A DNA stretch of 46,917 nucleotides from Verrucomicrobiota bacterium (GCA_016199935.1 JACQFS010000059.1:1-46917); one strand, 5' to 3'; positions 25,747 through 36,293 are shown, counted from the stretch's first letter. Made by a program: numbers and translations. The notes: generated from the letters alone by a model not told the origin.

Positions 25747-25920
25747 ATGTTGAACTGGTCACTGACATTTTTGCTCGTTGCGCTGCTGGCCGCTTTCCTC
25801 GGGTTTACCGGAATCGCGGGCACAGCCGTCTGGCTCGCCAAAGCCTCGTTCGTGATCTTTTTGTGGCTGTTCGTCCTGTCCCTTATCTTTGGGCGACGGG
25901 CCACGCGATGCAACCGCTGA
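25747..25920 (+). CDS. DUF1328-type small membrane protein
   Basis: 57 residues with two membrane helices, [19 protein letters not shown] and [20 protein letters not shown], joined by the short loop IAGTA that is typical of the DUF1328/YtjA family (LLxWxxxFLIxAxxAxxxGFxGIAGxA). Members are stress-associated inner-membrane peptides of unknown activity, often next to other small stress genes. ATG 25747 is supported by AAAGGA six bases upstream. The coiled-coil lipoprotein gene follows by 96 bp in the same direction. Confidence 0.85.
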   Translation: MLNWSLTFLLVALLAAFLGFTGIAGTAVWLAKASFVIFLWLFVLSLIFGRRATRCNR

Positions 25921-26016
25921 AGAACGTGAACACGAAGATGGGGAACTGGCGCACCGCCACAACCGCGGCTGCCGGTTCCGTTAGAGAAACGAAACTGAAA
26001 GCGAAAGGATGAAGTT

Positions 26017-26478
26017 ATGAAACTGACATACCCACTGGCGGCACTCGCCGCCGCACTGACGCTGGCCGGCTGCGATCAGGCCAAACCGCCTGAAAGCACG
26101 CCGACACCGGCACTGAAGACCAACGCCTCGGCCGCCGACGTTAAGAAGGAGGTCAAGGAGGCCGTGGACACCGCCCGGAACTACGTGGCGGACAACAAGG
26201 ACCAGTTCCTGGCATCCACCGAGCAGAAGTTCAAGGAACTGGACCTGAAGATCGACGAACTGGGCAAGAAGGCCGAGACGCTCACGACCGATGCGAAGGC
26301 CGAGGTCAGCCGGGCTCTCGATGCACTGCATGAGCAGCGCACCGAACTGGGCCAGAAGTTCGACGACCTGAAGAAGTCGAGCCAGGAGGCATGGAAGGAC
26401 GCCAAGACTGGCTTCGAATCCGCGTGGGCCGAATTGGAGAAGGCCTACGACAATGCCAAGTCGAAGTTCGGCTACTGA
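26017..26478 (+). CDS. Coiled-coil/apolipoprotein-like lipoprotein
   Basis: 153 residues. The signal is LTYPLAALAAALTLAGC, with lipobox LAGC and Cys near residue 19. After a Pro/Ala-rich spacer, residues about 45-150 form long amphipathic helices rich in Lys, Glu and Asp (KKEVKEAVDTARNYVADNKD, EQKFKELDLKIDELGKKAET and EVSRALDALHEQRTELGQKF), resembling apolipoprotein- or LEA-like helical repeats. It is likely an outer-membrane-anchored, surface-active or stress-protective protein; LEA-type action is inference. AAAGGATGA provides a strong ribosome binding site. A good hairpin terminator follows at 26492-26519. Confidence 0.75.
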   Translation: MKLTYPLAALAAALTLAGCDQAKPPESTPTPALKTNASAADVKKEVKEAVDTARNYVADNKDQFLASTEQKFKELDLKIDELGKKAETLTTDAKAEVSRALDALHEQRTELGQKFDDLKKSSQEAWKDAKTGFESAWAELEKAYDNAKSKFGY

Positions 26479-26491
26479 ATGCGACCCATCC

Positions 26492-26519
26492 GCCTGACGC
26501 GCCACCCGGCGCGTCAGGC
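26492..26519 (+). terminator. Hairpin terminator after the lipoprotein gene
   Basis: Perfect 12-bp stem GCCTGACGCGCC/GGCGCGTCAGGC with loop ACCC, 13 bp after the stop. Only a weak T-run (CCGTTTC) follows. Confidence 0.7.
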
Positions 26520-26591
26520 ACCGTTTCAACGCGAGCAGGCGGGCCGGCACAAACGTTTGTCACTCCCGATGCAGGCCGCTTGGCGACCGGC

Positions 26592-26786
26592 TCACGGCTT
26601 GAGTGACTGCGGCTTGTCGGGACCGCGCTGACGGCTGAGCGTCGTCAGGATAATGACGGCCAGCGCGACAAGGCTGAACATGAGGAAGGAGAGTTGCATA
26701 CGCATGAGTCGGTTCAAGTGTCTGTGCCTCCACCCACCGGGAACCTCCGGACTCCATTGCGTTGCCCGATTGGATGGATCGTTCAT
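26592..26786 (-). CDS. Small single-pass membrane protein
   Basis: 64 residues from ATG 26786: a basic N-terminal part (GGWRHRHLNRLMRMQ), one membrane helix (LSFLMFSLVALAVIILTTL) and a short basic tail. AGAGGGG lies about 10 bp ahead of the start. It points towards the coiled-coil lipoprotein gene, convergent across the terminator. No family recognised. Its coding nature is supported by the single clean hydrophobic segment; the start could be further upstream. Confidence 0.5.
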   Translation of the reverse strand: MNDPSNRATQWSPEVPGGWRHRHLNRLMRMQLSFLMFSLVALAVIILTTLSRQRGPDKPQSLKP

Positions 26787-27173
26787 TCGACAAATCCCCT
26801 CTGGAAAAACAACTGCGACAACTGCGTCACTGGGCGGCCACCGCCGCCGAGTTTCGGTGGTCACGGGCTTTTCAAATCGTGCAACGACCCAGCGTCTGGC
26901 CGTGGAACCTCACCGCGAACATGACAACGCACGCGGGCAGGTTGATCGCCCCGGTCGCGGGTTCTGGACGCTCCATCGCCGGCTTGCGCAGGCCGACCGC
27001 GCGAACCGGAAGCGGGAACGCATGGCTGGTGAGAAACTCCACGGGCACTTCACGGCCCGCCGTTTCAGCCGGAGGAAAGTGGGGGTTCCGCCTCTGGGCG
27101 GAACCCCCATCCCCGGTTCCATTCCCTGGTCGTGAGGTGTGGTGCATCAAAATCTTTCCCGCCGCGTGCCGCG
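26787..27173. other. Gene-free gap, contains one strong hairpin
   Basis: About 390 bp between two minus-strand genes with no credible gene. It holds a perfect 12-bp hairpin at 27081-27108, and the promoter of the small membrane protein must lie here. Open frames in this stretch have no recognisable protein character. Confidence 0.4.
27081..27108 (-). terminator. Hairpin, likely terminator of paralogue B
   Basis: GGGGGTTCCGCC/GGCGGAACCCCC, 12 perfect pairs with loop TCTG, about 65 bp beyond the stop of the gene ending at 27174. There is no T-run on the minus strand, so it could instead be a repeat hairpin. Confidence 0.5.
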
Positions 27174-27725
27174 TCACGGGTGCGCCAGCACCGGGCTTTT
27201 GGTCGCCGCATGCAGGATCTGTTCTATCACCGGCGAGACAGTATCCGCGCGGCGATGGATCACCTCGGAATAGTCGGCCCCGGCATCGGCATTCACCTCG
27301 GGATCGCGGTCGCAAAAGAACATCATCCCCACCCGCCGCGCGATGCGCCGGCAGTAACTGCTGATGGCCGGTAGTGTGAACAGGTTGCCAGAGCCGATCT
27401 CGCACAGTGAAACCAGTGCGCCACGCACCTCGCCCTGCCCGGGGAGCCAACGTTCAATCCATTCGCCCACGTGCGGGGGCGGCTCGGAGGGGTTGGTGCT
27501 GGCGATGACAACGACATCCGACGTCTTCGCGTCGTCCACGGCCATTTCGAGGAGCTGCGGGATGCCCAGCACATCGAACTTCCACATGTGGGTTTTGATT
27601 TCAAAGTCGCCCCCCAGGATGGAAGCGATGCGGTCGAACAACTCCTTCGCGCGTTTGCCTGAGGCAACATCCTCGTAGGCGATCGTGACGTGAAGGCGAG
27701 CGGTGATCTTGAGCGTGGCTTTCAT
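27174..27725 (-). CDS. Unknown-function alpha/beta protein, paralogue B (W-K-F-D motif family)
   Basis: 183 residues, homologous along its length to the protein at 14528-15094. Shared features are the MKATL start, HVTIAYEDVASGKRAKELFD against NVTVAYEDFPASKRVREMLD, MWKFDVLGIPQL against YWKFDMLAMPKL, VVVIASTNPSEPP against LIVISSTNPGEPA and AISSYCRRIARRVGMMFFCDRDP against AVSSYCREIAERAGMAFLSDRD. Probably cytosolic with a Rossmann-like fold. It precedes the response-regulator gene's 3' end on the same strand with a 214-bp gap, so it may have its own promoter there. Function unknown; see findings for why the pair is interesting. Confidence 0.72.
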   Translation of the reverse strand: MKATLKITARLHVTIAYEDVASGKRAKELFDRIASILGGDFEIKTHMWKFDVLGIPQLLEMAVDDAKTSDVVVIASTNPSEPPPHVGEWIERWLPGQGEVRGALVSLCEIGSGNLFTLPAISSYCRRIARRVGMMFFCDRDPEVNADAGADYSEVIHRRADTVSPVIEQILHAATKSPVLAHP

Positions 27726-27939
27726 GGTGACTTCGGGTTCGCAGTCATTTTGGATACGCCGCCAGCATTACGCAGGGTCGGATCCGCTTCAATTAGAGGA
27801 GTTGCTCGCCAAAATGTGGTGCCGATGCCGATGGCCAATAGGGACTTTCCCTATACCCGTCGGAGTGCCGACTGCCGGAACGAGGCGTCCGCGGGCTGTT
27901 CCGTGCTGGAAACATCCTCAGTCCGAGGACGCGGGAAGC

Positions 27940-28632
27940 TCAACTTTTGGATGAGACGTTCGCCTCGACCCAGCGGATGGCGAAGTGGACCAGCTCGGGG
28001 CCGCTCTTCAGCTTGAGCTTCGCCTTGATGTGAGCGCGGTGCGCGTCCACCGTTTTTGGACTCAGGTGGAGGTGGCGCGCGATTTCAGGGCCTGAGCGTC
28101 CCCGGCCGATCAACTGGAGGATTTCAAACTCGCGGTCGCTCAAGCGGTCAATCGGCAGGCGGATTTGCGCGGCCCGGCCGCCGACGCAGGTTTCCAGCAA
28201 CCGCGCGGCCATGCTCTCGCTCAAAAAGACGTGCCCTTCGAGCACCTGGCGGATGGCCTGCAACATGCGGGCCGGCCCCTCCTGTTTCATGATGTAGCCA
28301 CGCGCGCCGGCGCGCAGCACGCGCTCGGCGTAAAGCGATTCGTCGTGCATCGAGATGACCAGCACCGCCAGATCCCGGCACACCGCGCGCAAATCCTTGA
28401 TCAACTCCAGGCCGCTCTTGGAGGGCAGGCTCACGTCCATCAATACCAGGTCCGGTTTGAGCTGTGGAATCTGCGCCAGCGCCTCGCCGGCGTCGTCGGC
28501 CTCGCCGCAGACCTTGAGGTCGCGTTCCCGTGTGAGGAGGTGGATCAGGCCCTCACGGAAGATCGGGTGATCGTCCACGATGTAAATACTTTGCGGGCGC
28601 GCTTTGCGAGTGGTGGCTTTTTGTGGGGGCAT
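27940..28632 (-). CDS. NarL/FixJ-family response regulator
   Basis: 230 residues. Receiver domain at about 14-130: IYIVDDHPIFREGL with the acidic pair, phospho-acceptor Asp in PDLVLMDVSLPSKSG, Ser in LVISMHDESLYAERV and Lys in GYIMKQEG. LuxR-type HTH at about 160-225: RLSDREFEILQLIGRGRSGPEIARHLHLSPKTVDAHRAHI. It should be phosphorylated by the adjacent multi-PAS kinase and act as a DNA-binding regulator. ATG 28632 has an ideal ribosome binding site (AAGGAG) inside the end of the kinase gene, whose stop is only 2 bp upstream, so the pair is translationally coupled. Target genes unknown. Confidence 0.95.
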   Translation of the reverse strand: MPPQKATTRKARPQSIYIVDDHPIFREGLIHLLTRERDLKVCGEADDAGEALAQIPQLKPDLVLMDVSLPSKSGLELIKDLRAVCRDLAVLVISMHDESLYAERVLRAGARGYIMKQEGPARMLQAIRQVLEGHVFLSESMAARLLETCVGGRAAQIRLPIDRLSDREFEILQLIGRGRSGPEIARHLHLSPKTVDAHRAHIKAKLKLKSGPELVHFAIRWVEANVSSKS

Positions 28633-28634
28633 GG

Positions 28635-31600
28635 TCAACTCCTTGGATGGCCGGCGGCGGTTCCCCGCCGGACTGTGCAGATCACCGAGGTTCCGCGTTC
28701 GGGCCGCCGCTGCACCACCACGGTTCCGCCGATCATGCCGGCCCGGTATTCCATGATGCGCAGGCCCATCCCGGTGCGTGAGATTCCGAAGGCGCTGATG
28801 CCGACGCCCTCGTCGTGAATGCCGAGGTTGATGCTCCGCGACGTGGCGGAGAGGCCGATTTCGATCCGGTTCGTGTGGCCATGTTTGATGGCATTGGTGA
28901 CGGCCTCCTGAGCAATGCGATAGAGGTGCGTCGCCACGTGGTTGTCGCGGACAAGCACCTCGCGCCGGCATTTGAAAATGCATCTGACGCGGAAAATGTC
29001 GCGGGTGCGTGCAGCCAGTGCGTGAAGCGCGGACATAAGCCCGTGCGGCTCGGCTTCGACCGGATGGAGTCCGCGCGCGAGACTGCGCGTCTGCGCGACG
29101 GCATCGTTGAGCAGTCGCGAAACCTTCGCAGCGTCGCGGGCCAGCGATGCGGGAAATCCGGAGAGATCTTTTTGCAAGCTCTCGCTCAGGCAGGCGATGC
29201 CAGCGAGTTGCTGCCCCAACCCGTCGTGCAAGTCCTGTGCGATGCGGCGTTGCTCACGGTCGCTGATTTGGAGGATTTCTGATTGCAGCCGCCTGCGGTG
29301 AGTGATGTCCGTCACGATGCCGCCGACGGCGTAGATTCGGTTGTCCGCGTCGAAGAGCGGGAACTTCGTGACGATGCTGGTGTGCGGGCCGTCGTCGTGC
29401 ATGGCCACCTCGTCAAAGACCAGCGGGCGGCGGGTCCGCGCCACGACCGCGTCGTTGGCGCGGAACGCTGCGGCCTGATCGGCGGGAAAGATTTCTTCGT
29501 CCAGCTTGCCGACGGTGCGTTTCAACGGCAGGCCAAACTCCTCCTCGAAGCGCCGGTTGAAATGCAGGTAGCGGCCCTGCGTGTCCTTGAGAAAAATCAT
29601 CGCCGGGCTGTGGTCCATGATCGCCTGAAGCCGGGCCTCACTTTCGCGCAGCGCCTTCTCGGCCTTTTTGCGGTCGGTGATGTCCCGGATCGCGCTGCAC
29701 ACCAGCACGCCCTCCGGGGTGCGCAGCGGGCTGAGGCTGATCTCGATTGGAAACTCGCTGCCGTCCTTGCGCTGGCCGAACAGTTCGAGCCCCATGCCCA
29801 TCGGCCGCGCGTGCGGGTTGGCGAAGAAATCCCCGCGATGGCCGACGTGACGGCGGCGGAAGCGTTCGGGCATGAGCCGTTCCAGCGGCCGGCCCTGCAA
29901 TTCCTTCCGGCGATAGCCAAAGAGCCGCTCGGTCTGCGAATTCACGAGCACGATTTCACCGCGCTGGTCCACGATCACGATGCCGTCGGGCGCGGACTCG
30001 ACCAACCCGCGGAACCTGGTCTCGCTCGCCCGGAGCGCCTCCTCGGCCACCTTGCGGGCAGTGATGTCGCGCGCGATGTGCGAGAAACCGGTCACGCGCC
30101 CGCGGGCGTCCTTGATCGGCGAGAGGGTGAGGAAAACATCAAGACGCTTTCCGTTCTTGCGCAGGCGGACGGTTTCAAACGGTTCCGCATTCTTCCCGCG
30201 CCGGATGATTTTGAAAGCCCGCTCGAACTCCTCACGGCGATCCGGCGGAATCAGGCGCAGCAGTGAACGGCCGATCATTTCCCCGGCGCGCCAGCCATAG
30301 ACCCGCTCCGCGCCTTTGTTCCAACTGAGGATGGTCAGGTCGAGCTTGACGCTCAGAATCGGCTCGGACGATGACTCGACGATGCCGGCCAGTTGGTCGC
30401 GCGCGAGGCTCGTGCGCCGTTGGGCGCGGATGGCGATGCGCAGGGCGAGGTTGCTGCGGGTCAGTTTGGAAGTGCGGTCCCAGACGTGCTGTTCCAGCTC
30501 GCGGTTGATCTTGGCCAGTTGGTCGCGTGTGCGGCGCAAGGCCGCCTCCGCCAGCTTGCGCTCCGTGATGTCAATGCACGAGCCGATGTAGCCGAGGAAC
30601 TCATGGGGTGCGGCGAATCGCGGCGTGCCGTTGTCCAGGATCCAGCGGTATTCGCCGTCGTGGCGCTTGAGCCGGTATTCCATCTCGAACTCCTTCCTCG
30701 CATCAAAAGAGGAAACGTAAATCTCCAGGCAGCGTTGCAGGTCGTCGGGATGGACGCCTTCGGCCCAGCCGTTGCCCAGCTCCTGTTCGAGCGTGCGCCC
30801 AGTGAATTCCAGCCATGACTTGTTGAAATAGGTGCACAGCTTGTCCGTGCCGGACATCCAGATGAGGACCGGCGCGGACTCGGCCAGGACGCGGAAGCGC
30901 GCTTCGCTCTCGCGCAGTGCCGCCTCTGCCTGCTTGCGCTCGGTGATGTCGGCGATGCACGCCACCCATCCGATCACCTTGCCCCGCCCGTCCCGCTCGG
31001 GCCGGTAGCCGACCCGCATGAAGCGCCGGCCGGTCTGCTGATAGGGAATTTCGATCTCGTAGTCCACCGGCTCTCCCTTGAGCACGCGCTCGACGTAGGG
31101 ACGGATCGTTTCAAAGGCCTCCTTGCCCATGATTTCCGGGATGAGCCGGCCCTCGATCTGTTCGGGAGGCAGGCCGAGGAATTCCGCGCAGGCGCGGTTC
31201 ACAAATTTGTAGCGCAGGTCGCGGCCACACTGGACGAGCATCACCGGCGCGGTGTCGGCGATGAGCTGGAGCTGGGCTTCGTGGGCGCGCAGCGCCTCCT
31301 CGGCCTGCTGGCGCGCGGTGATGTCGTAACTGAGCACGGCCAGACCGCGGACCTCGCCGTTCGGCCGCACGAGCGGCACGCGGATGACATCGAAGAAGCG
31401 GTCCGTCCCGTCGGACTTGGGGATGACCTCATCGTGCCGGCTCATCCGGCCGCTTTCCAAAACTGCCTGGTCCGCGCGCGCGCGCATTCGGAGCGAGGGA
31501 CGGTGAAAGGGAGAGACGGCCGCCAGCTCGGAGTTGCTCTTCGTCCAGTAATCACGCCCGGTCAGGTCGAACAATTCCAGCGCGGCGGAGTTGGCCATTT

Positions 31601-32231
31601 GCCAGCGCCCCGCGGCATCGTTGAACTGGATCGGGTGCGGCGAGGCTTCGATGAGCGCCCGCAGATTTTCCTCGCCCGCCCGCAGCGCCGCCTCGGTGTG
31701 CTTGGGTCCGCTGCTGTCCATCAGGGCGAGTTGAAAATGCTGGGTGCCGGGCATCGCCACGCAGGCCAGCCCCACCGGCACATCCCCGCGCAGCCGCACC
31801 TCGCTCGAAACCGCCGCGCGCGAACGCTGGCAACGCCGCAACTGATCCAGGAATTTCGGCGCATCCGCGGGCGCCAGCAGGAAGACGAACCGCCGCTGGA
31901 GCAGTCGGGATTTTCCACCGTCCAACATCGCGGTCGCGGCGCGGTTCAGGTCGAGGATCACCCCACGCGCATCGAGCGTGACCAGGCCGACGGGAGCGGA
32001 GTCATGGAGCCTGGCCTGCGCGGCGCGGGAGGCTTCGAGCTGCTGGCAGGCGTCGCGCAGCTCGCGGTTCTCCAGCTCCAGTTGCGAGATGCGCATCTCG
32101 AGTTCGCCGCACCGGGCCTCCAGCCCCGGCGGCGGGTTGCCATTGGAATTCGTCCGCGCCGCCTTGGAACGCGCGGGCCGCGCCGGCTTTGCCGACGGGC
32201 GCGCTCGCGTGGCGGTGCGGGCGGAGTTCAT
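28635..32231 (-). CDS. Multi-PAS sensor histidine kinase (NarL-type, HisKA_3)
   Basis: 1198 residues, no membrane segment, so a cytosolic sensor. After a basic N terminus and a short coiled coil ([23 protein letters not shown]) I count seven PAS-like modules, roughly at residues 70-175, 186-310, 318-435, 440-555, 605-720, 725-845 and 850-970, recognisable by repeats of ESEARFR/LIxxxP and the connecting DITxRKxAEEALR. The kinase part has the HisKA_3 phosphorylation motif [19 protein letters not shown] and an HATPase with [19 protein letters not shown] and [16 protein letters not shown]. It overlaps the upstream CheB-CheR gene by 4 bp (ATGA) and is followed 2 bp later by the regulator. What each PAS senses cannot be told. 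Confidence 0.95.
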   Translation of the reverse strand: MNSARTATRARPSAKPARPARSKAARTNSNGNPPPGLEARCGELEMRISQLELENRELRDACQQLEASRAAQARLHDSAPVGLVTLDARGVILDLNRAATAMLDGGKSRLLQRRFVFLLAPADAPKFLDQLRRCQRSRAAVSSEVRLRGDVPVGLACVAMPGTQHFQLALMDSSGPKHTEAALRAGEENLRALIEASPHPIQFNDAAGRWQMANSAALELFDLTGRDYWTKSNSELAAVSPFHRPSLRMRARADQAVLESGRMSRHDEVIPKSDGTDRFFDVIRVPLVRPNGEVRGLAVLSYDITARQQAEEALRAHEAQLQLIADTAPVMLVQCGRDLRYKFVNRACAEFLGLPPEQIEGRLIPEIMGKEAFETIRPYVERVLKGEPVDYEIEIPYQQTGRRFMRVGYRPERDGRGKVIGWVACIADITERKQAEAALRESEARFRVLAESAPVLIWMSGTDKLCTYFNKSWLEFTGRTLEQELGNGWAEGVHPDDLQRCLEIYVSSFDARKEFEMEYRLKRHDGEYRWILDNGTPRFAAPHEFLGYIGSCIDITERKLAEAALRRTRDQLAKINRELEQHVWDRTSKLTRSNLALRIAIRAQRRTSLARDQLAGIVESSSEPILSVKLDLTILSWNKGAERVYGWRAGEMIGRSLLRLIPPDRREEFERAFKIIRRGKNAEPFETVRLRKNGKRLDVFLTLSPIKDARGRVTGFSHIARDITARKVAEEALRASETRFRGLVESAPDGIVIVDQRGEIVLVNSQTERLFGYRRKELQGRPLERLMPERFRRRHVGHRGDFFANPHARPMGMGLELFGQRKDGSEFPIEISLSPLRTPEGVLVCSAIRDITDRKKAEKALRESEARLQAIMDHSPAMIFLKDTQGRYLHFNRRFEEEFGLPLKRTVGKLDEEIFPADQAAAFRANDAVVARTRRPLVFDEVAMHDDGPHTSIVTKFPLFDADNRIYAVGGIVTDITHRRRLQSEILQISDREQRRIAQDLHDGLGQQLAGIACLSESLQKDLSGFPASLARDAAKVSRLLNDAVAQTRSLARGLHPVEAEPHGLMSALHALAARTRDIFRVRCIFKCRREVLVRDNHVATHLYRIAQEAVTNAIKHGHTNRIEIGLSATSRSINLGIHDEGVGISAFGISRTGMGLRIMEYRAGMIGGTVVVQRRPERGTSVICTVRRGTAAGHPRS

Positions 32232-35200
32232 CGTTTGCCTGGTGGCGTCACATCCTGGATGGCCAGCAGGACGAGGTCGCGTTTGCTCTCGGCTGTTTCA
32301 AGCCGGTGCGCGTTGAGCAGCATCTTGCGCCGGCCAATCGTCGGGAAGGTGTGTGTCACCTCGAAATCGGAGATGCGCGTTTCCTTCGGCAGCACTTCTT
32401 CGAGCAGCACGCGCAGCCGCGGGATGTTCCACTGGCGATTGCCGAGTTCGTAGATGAATTTGCCCTCGGTCTCATGGGGAGTGACGCGGAATTTTTCGTA
32501 GAATGCGTGGTTCGCCTTGACCACGCGCAACTGGCGGTCGAGCGCGACGAACGGCTCCCACAAGGTGTCGCTGACCTGTTCGAGGGCGCGCTTGAGCTCG
32601 TCAATGTCCACGAGCACCAGCACGGCGCCATCAATCTTGTTCTCCTTGGTGCGGTAGGGCCGGATGCGCAGCGAATACCAGCGGCCCTGGTGGTCGCGCA
32701 CCTCGCACTCCTTCAGGTGCAAAGTGTCGAGCACCTCGGCGATCATCGCCTCCAAACCGGGTGCGTCCAGGCTGGTCTTGATGTCGTTGAGACTGCGCCC
32801 GACATCGGTGGGAATGAGGTTGAAAAACTTCTGGGCCGCCGGCGTGAAGCGGCGCACCACCAGGCTGGCGTCCACCATCACGACGGGAATCTGGACGCTG
32901 GCCAGGAGGTTGAGCAGGTCGTTGTTGACGCGGCCGGATTCGATGTTGGCGTTCTGAAGCTCCTCGTTGACCGTGGCCAGCTCCTCGTTGGTGGACTGCA
33001 TCTCCTCCTTGGCGGTTTCCAATTCCTCGTTGGTGCTTTGCAGCTCCTCGTTGCTGGACTGGATTTCCTCGTTGGCGGATTTGAGCTCCTCGTTGGTGGC
33101 CTCCTGCTCCTCGATGATCGCCTGCAACGATTCGCGGGTGGAATCGAGTTCCTCGCGCAGACGGACGACCTCCGCCTCGGCGCGCGAGGACCGCGGGTGG
33201 CCGTCGCGACCGCGAACTGATTTCGAAGCGCTGGGCTCGGGCGGCTCCAGCAACCGCCCCTCCTCGAACAGCACCGCCAGGAACGGCTCTTTGGCGGGCG
33301 GCACTTTGAAAGGGACGACTTGCAGCTTGAGCAGGCAGCGCCGGTCCTTCGTTTTGACCCACGCGATTTCCTTGTGCACCGGCTCGCGCCCCTTGAGCGC
33401 CTGGGCGATGGCGGAACGCAGGTGCATCACCAGCTCGGAGCGCACCAGCTTGAGCAGGTTGAGGCTCGCGGCGCCGGGGGCGTGTTCGAGATACGGGGCC
33501 GTGTGGCCGCGGAACTGGAGCACCTGCATTTTGCCATCAATGACCACGCCACTCGGCCCGCAAAGCTGCAGCAGGACGCGGTCGGCCACTTTCTCGATGT
33601 TCGGCAGCACCGGCGGCGGGGGAGGTGGCTCGGCGGACGGAGCCGCGATTTCCTCGGCGAACACCTTGGGGCTGAAGGTGACCTCGGGCTGCGTGTGCGG
33701 CGAAGTCTTGGCGAAAATCCGCTGGTGCCTGTCCACCTGCGTGAACAGCTCGGACAATCCGGCGATACCCTCGGCCGGACTGAGCAGCAGGTAGCCGGTC
33801 GGCTTGAGCGCGTAATGGAAAATGGGGATCACCTGCTTTTGCAGTTCGGTGCCGAAATAAATCAGCACGTTCTGGCAGCAGATCAAATCGAGCTGGGAAA
33901 ACGGCGGGTCCGCGCCGAGGTTCTGCCGCGCGAACACGCACAGGTCGCGGATCGCCTTGCTGATGCGGTAACCCTCCTCGACCGGCGTGAAGAACCGTCG
34001 CAGCCGCGCCGCGGAAACATCCTGCGCGATGTTGGCGCGATAGACCCCCGCGCGCGCCCTGGCGATCGCCGCCTCGCTGATGTCCGTGCCGAAAATCTGC
34101 ACCGGATGGTCCTTCGCGTGGCCGCCCAAAAATTCCACCAGTGCGATCGCCATCGAATAAACCTCCTCGCCCGAGGCGCACCCCGGCACCCAGATGCGGA
34201 TCGGCTGTCCGCGCGGCCGGCCCTTGACCAGCGCCGGAAAGATTTTTTTGGCGAGCAGTTGATACGACTTCGGCTCGCGGAAAAACCGCGTCACGGTGAT
34301 CAGCGCGTCGTCAAACAGCGCCTCAACCTCGCCGGTGTGCGATTGGAGGAAGCGGGCGTATTCCTCCACCCGGCCGATGCGGTGAACCGCCATGCGGCGC
34401 AGGATCCGGCGCTTGAGCGTGGTCTGCTTGTAGCTCGAGAAATCCACACCGCGCGCCGAACGCAGCAGCGCGTAGATTTTTCCCAAGGCCCCGTTCGCCG
34501 GCCCGTCCGACTCCACGAACTTCTCCGCCGCCGTTGCCGCGAGGTAGGGATGGTGTGGTAGCTTCGCCAGTTCCCGCGCCATTTTCTCGGGCGGCAAAAC
34601 GAAATCCACGCAGCCCGACGCGATGGCGCTGCGCGGCATGCCGTCATATTTGGCCGTCGCGGGATCATGCGCGAAGGTGAGGCCGTCCGCGCCCTTGATC
34701 GCCTCCATGCCCAGCGTGCCGTCCGAGCCGTTGCCGGAAAAAATCATGCCCACGGCATTCCTGCCCTGGTCCTCGGCGAGCGAGCGGAGGAAAAAATCCA
34801 CCGGCATCGGCGGCACGTCGGACTGCCGGCGGGAGGTGAGCTTCAAATGGCCGCCGGCGATGGCGAGATTCTTGTTCGGCGGGATCACATAGACGTGGTC
34901 CGGCTCCACCGTCACGGACTGCCGGACCTCGACGACCGGCAGGCGCGTGATGCGCGAGAGCAGCTCGGTGAGCTTGCTTTCGTGCTTCGGGTCCAAGTGC
35001 TGGATCAGCACGTAGGCCATGCCCGAATCCACCGGCAGTTCCTCGAGGAATTTGGTGAACGATTCGTAGCCGCCCGCCGACGCTCCGATGCCGACGATGG
35101 GAAAGGCTTTCCGCACCTTATCCGCCATTGGCTTCCCCCCGCGTCCCAGCGGGGAAGCGCCTGTCCGTGGCCCGGTTTTTGCCCGCAACCTCGGCGCGCG

Positions 35201-35269
35201 CAGGGTGGCGGTTTTCCGTCGAGGAGAAGGTGACGCCACCTTGAATCGGAGCTTGGATTTTTTTTTCAT
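32228..35269 (-). CDS. CheB-CheR-PAS fusion protein (methylesterase/methyltransferase hybrid)
   Basis: About 1013 residues from ATG 35269; a GTG at 35278 is possible. Basic N-terminal tail, then a CheB methylesterase domain without a receiver: Ser in [11 protein letters not shown], His in [13 protein letters not shown], Asp in [12 protein letters not shown] CheR methyltransferase follows at about 260-520, with SAM motif [30 protein letters not shown] and [10 protein letters not shown] long coiled coil (repeats of the form NEELxSxNEEI, about 700-770) leads to two PAS domains (about 785-890, 905-1010). Such fusions occur in sensory operons with few or no chemoreceptors; no MCP, CheA or CheW gene is in the window. 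First gene of the operon with kinase and regulator. It may pass a methylation-state or PAS signal to the kinase, which is inference. Confidence 0.94.
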   Translation of the reverse strand: MKKKSKLRFKVASPSPRRKTATLRAPRLRAKTGPRTGASPLGRGGKPMADKVRKAFPIVGIGASAGGYESFTKFLEELPVDSGMAYVLIQHLDPKHESKLTELLSRITRLPVVEVRQSVTVEPDHVYVIPPNKNLAIAGGHLKLTSRRQSDVPPMPVDFFLRSLAEDQGRNAVGMIFSGNGSDGTLGMEAIKGADGLTFAHDPATAKYDGMPRSAIASGCVDFVLPPEKMARELAKLPHHPYLAATAAEKFVESDGPANGALGKIYALLRSARGVDFSSYKQTTLKRRILRRMAVHRIGRVEEYARFLQSHTGEVEALFDDALITVTRFFREPKSYQLLAKKIFPALVKGRPRGQPIRIWVPGCASGEEVYSMAIALVEFLGGHAKDHPVQIFGTDISEAAIARARAGVYRANIAQDVSAARLRRFFTPVEEGYRISKAIRDLCVFARQNLGADPPFSQLDLICCQNVLIYFGTELQKQVIPIFHYALKPTGYLLLSPAEGIAGLSELFTQVDRHQRIFAKTSPHTQPEVTFSPKVFAEEIAAPSAEPPPPPPVLPNIEKVADRVLLQLCGPSGVVIDGKMQVLQFRGHTAPYLEHAPGAASLNLLKLVRSELVMHLRSAIAQALKGREPVHKEIAWVKTKDRRCLLKLQVVPFKVPPAKEPFLAVLFEEGRLLEPPEPSASKSVRGRDGHPRSSRAEAEVVRLREELDSTRESLQAIIEEQEATNEELKSANEEIQSSNEELQSTNEELETAKEEMQSTNEELATVNEELQNANIESGRVNNDLLNLLASVQIPVVMVDASLVVRRFTPAAQKFFNLIPTDVGRSLNDIKTSLDAPGLEAMIAEVLDTLHLKECEVRDHQGRWYSLRIRPYRTKENKIDGAVLVLVDIDELKRALEQVSDTLWEPFVALDRQLRVVKANHAFYEKFRVTPHETEGKFIYELGNRQWNIPRLRVLLEEVLPKETRISDFEVTHTFPTIGRRKMLLNAHRLETAESKRDLVLLAIQDVTPPGKR

Positions 35270-35405
35270 ACGTTCCACGCGTTTCGTTGCTCAACTCACG
35301 GCGCGAGCACACCCCCTTAAATCCCTGGTGTGACCTCGGACGAAATGCCCATTCTAAAACTGACACAGCCTCGCAGCATTCGTCCGGATTGATATGGGGC
35401 TGAAC

Positions 35406-35729
35406 TTAAGCTTGCTTCACCTGCGGGAGCAAGCCCCGACGGAGCCTGGGAGACACCACGGACGCAGACGGGTCAAGGGTGCAACGCGTGAGCATGACCG
35501 GAGTGGTTTCCGTGATCAGCCTGAACTGCGCTTCCGAATTCGACCCCGCTTCTTTTGGCGACTTGGAACTCCCGTTGCCATTGTTGAGAGCGACCCGTTT
35601 GCGGGAAGCACCGACGATCCTCGTCCGCGCCGGGGATTCCCTGGCCACCGCACGAGATCCGTTTTTCGCGACTTCCACCTCGGGTGGGGCGACTCGGGAA
35701 CGCTTCGGATTGATCCTCCGGTTGCTCAT
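35406..35729 (-). pseudogene. Remnant: N-terminal start of a PAS histidine kinase
   Basis: An open frame of 107 codons beginning MSNRRINPKRSRVAPPEVEV. It runs for about 75 residues as a basic linker and then enters a PAS opening, EAQFRLITETTPVMLTRCTLD, like the PAS starts in the neighbouring kinase. It then loses all similarity and stops. The rest of the sensor is missing, so I read it as a truncated relic of a second kinase. It is on the same strand just upstream of the CheB-CheR operon. Confidence 0.5.
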
Positions 35730-35930
35730 GGCTCGAAAAACTTGTCTCAAGGTAACTCTTTTCCCTCCGCCGGGGCAAGTCAGAGAATTGAACCAACCCC
35801 CGGACACCGGACGCACAGATAGCTCCTTCCGCAAGTTCGATACGAAGTGTTTGAGGTGCTCGAACTACCAACTGCTCTCGTGGTCGAGGTCGACGACGAG
35901 GCAGGTGAAGTCCGACTGCTGCTTGTCTGC

Positions 35931-36180
35931 AAGTGATGTTGCCAACAAGAGCTCGTCCCAGCGCGTTAGCTGCCTTCAGCGTCCCGAGTGTTTCTGACAT
36001 TGCTTCGGAAATGACTTCCAACTTCCGACGACCGGCTTCCTTGGGCGCTCCAAGTTGCAGAAGCTGGGTTTCCAGTTCGTCGATCCGATGGCTGCTCCCG
36101 ATGAGTTTATCGAGCATCACATCACGTTCCCTTTCCAACCGTTCGATGATGTAGTCCTTGCCCCGGTTGGCGATTCGCAA
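35931..36180 (-). pseudogene. Remnant coding fragment, coiled-coil rich
   Basis: Starts MRIANRGKDYIIERLERERD and is protein-like for about 83 residues, with heptad-style spacing (LIGSSHRIDELETQLLQLGA), then runs into sequence of no recognisable protein character. The frame stays open to 35473 but without conserved composition. It may be the 5' end of a gene cut by a deletion. No family recognised. Confidence 0.35.
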
Positions 36181-36185
36181 AAAGC

Positions 36186-36293
36186 CTCGTGGAAAAGATC
36201 GTCATCGGGGACAAGCAAATCGAAATACCCTTCTCGTATCTGCCTGCTTCTGAAGAAGTATGCAAAAATCAACAGCGGTTAGGGCCGGGGTGA
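36186..36293 (+). pseudogene. Possible C-terminal tail of a lost recombinase-like gene
   Basis: A short frame reading LVEKIVIGDKQIEIPFSYLP and on to a TGA at 36291. The 'ExIVIGxxxIEIxxxxLP' form resembles the C-terminal end of large serine recombinases. There is a stop a short way upstream in this frame, so only the tail is left. Weak call. Confidence 0.2.

Noticed and set aside
26872-27450. Minus-strand frame across the 27.1 kb hairpin
   Set aside because: Runs through the hairpin and into the paralogue B gene in another frame; composition is random-like.
28633-28983. N-terminal extension of the response regulator frame
   Set aside because: Lies inside the kinase ATPase domain; ATG 28632 with AAGGAG is the clear start.
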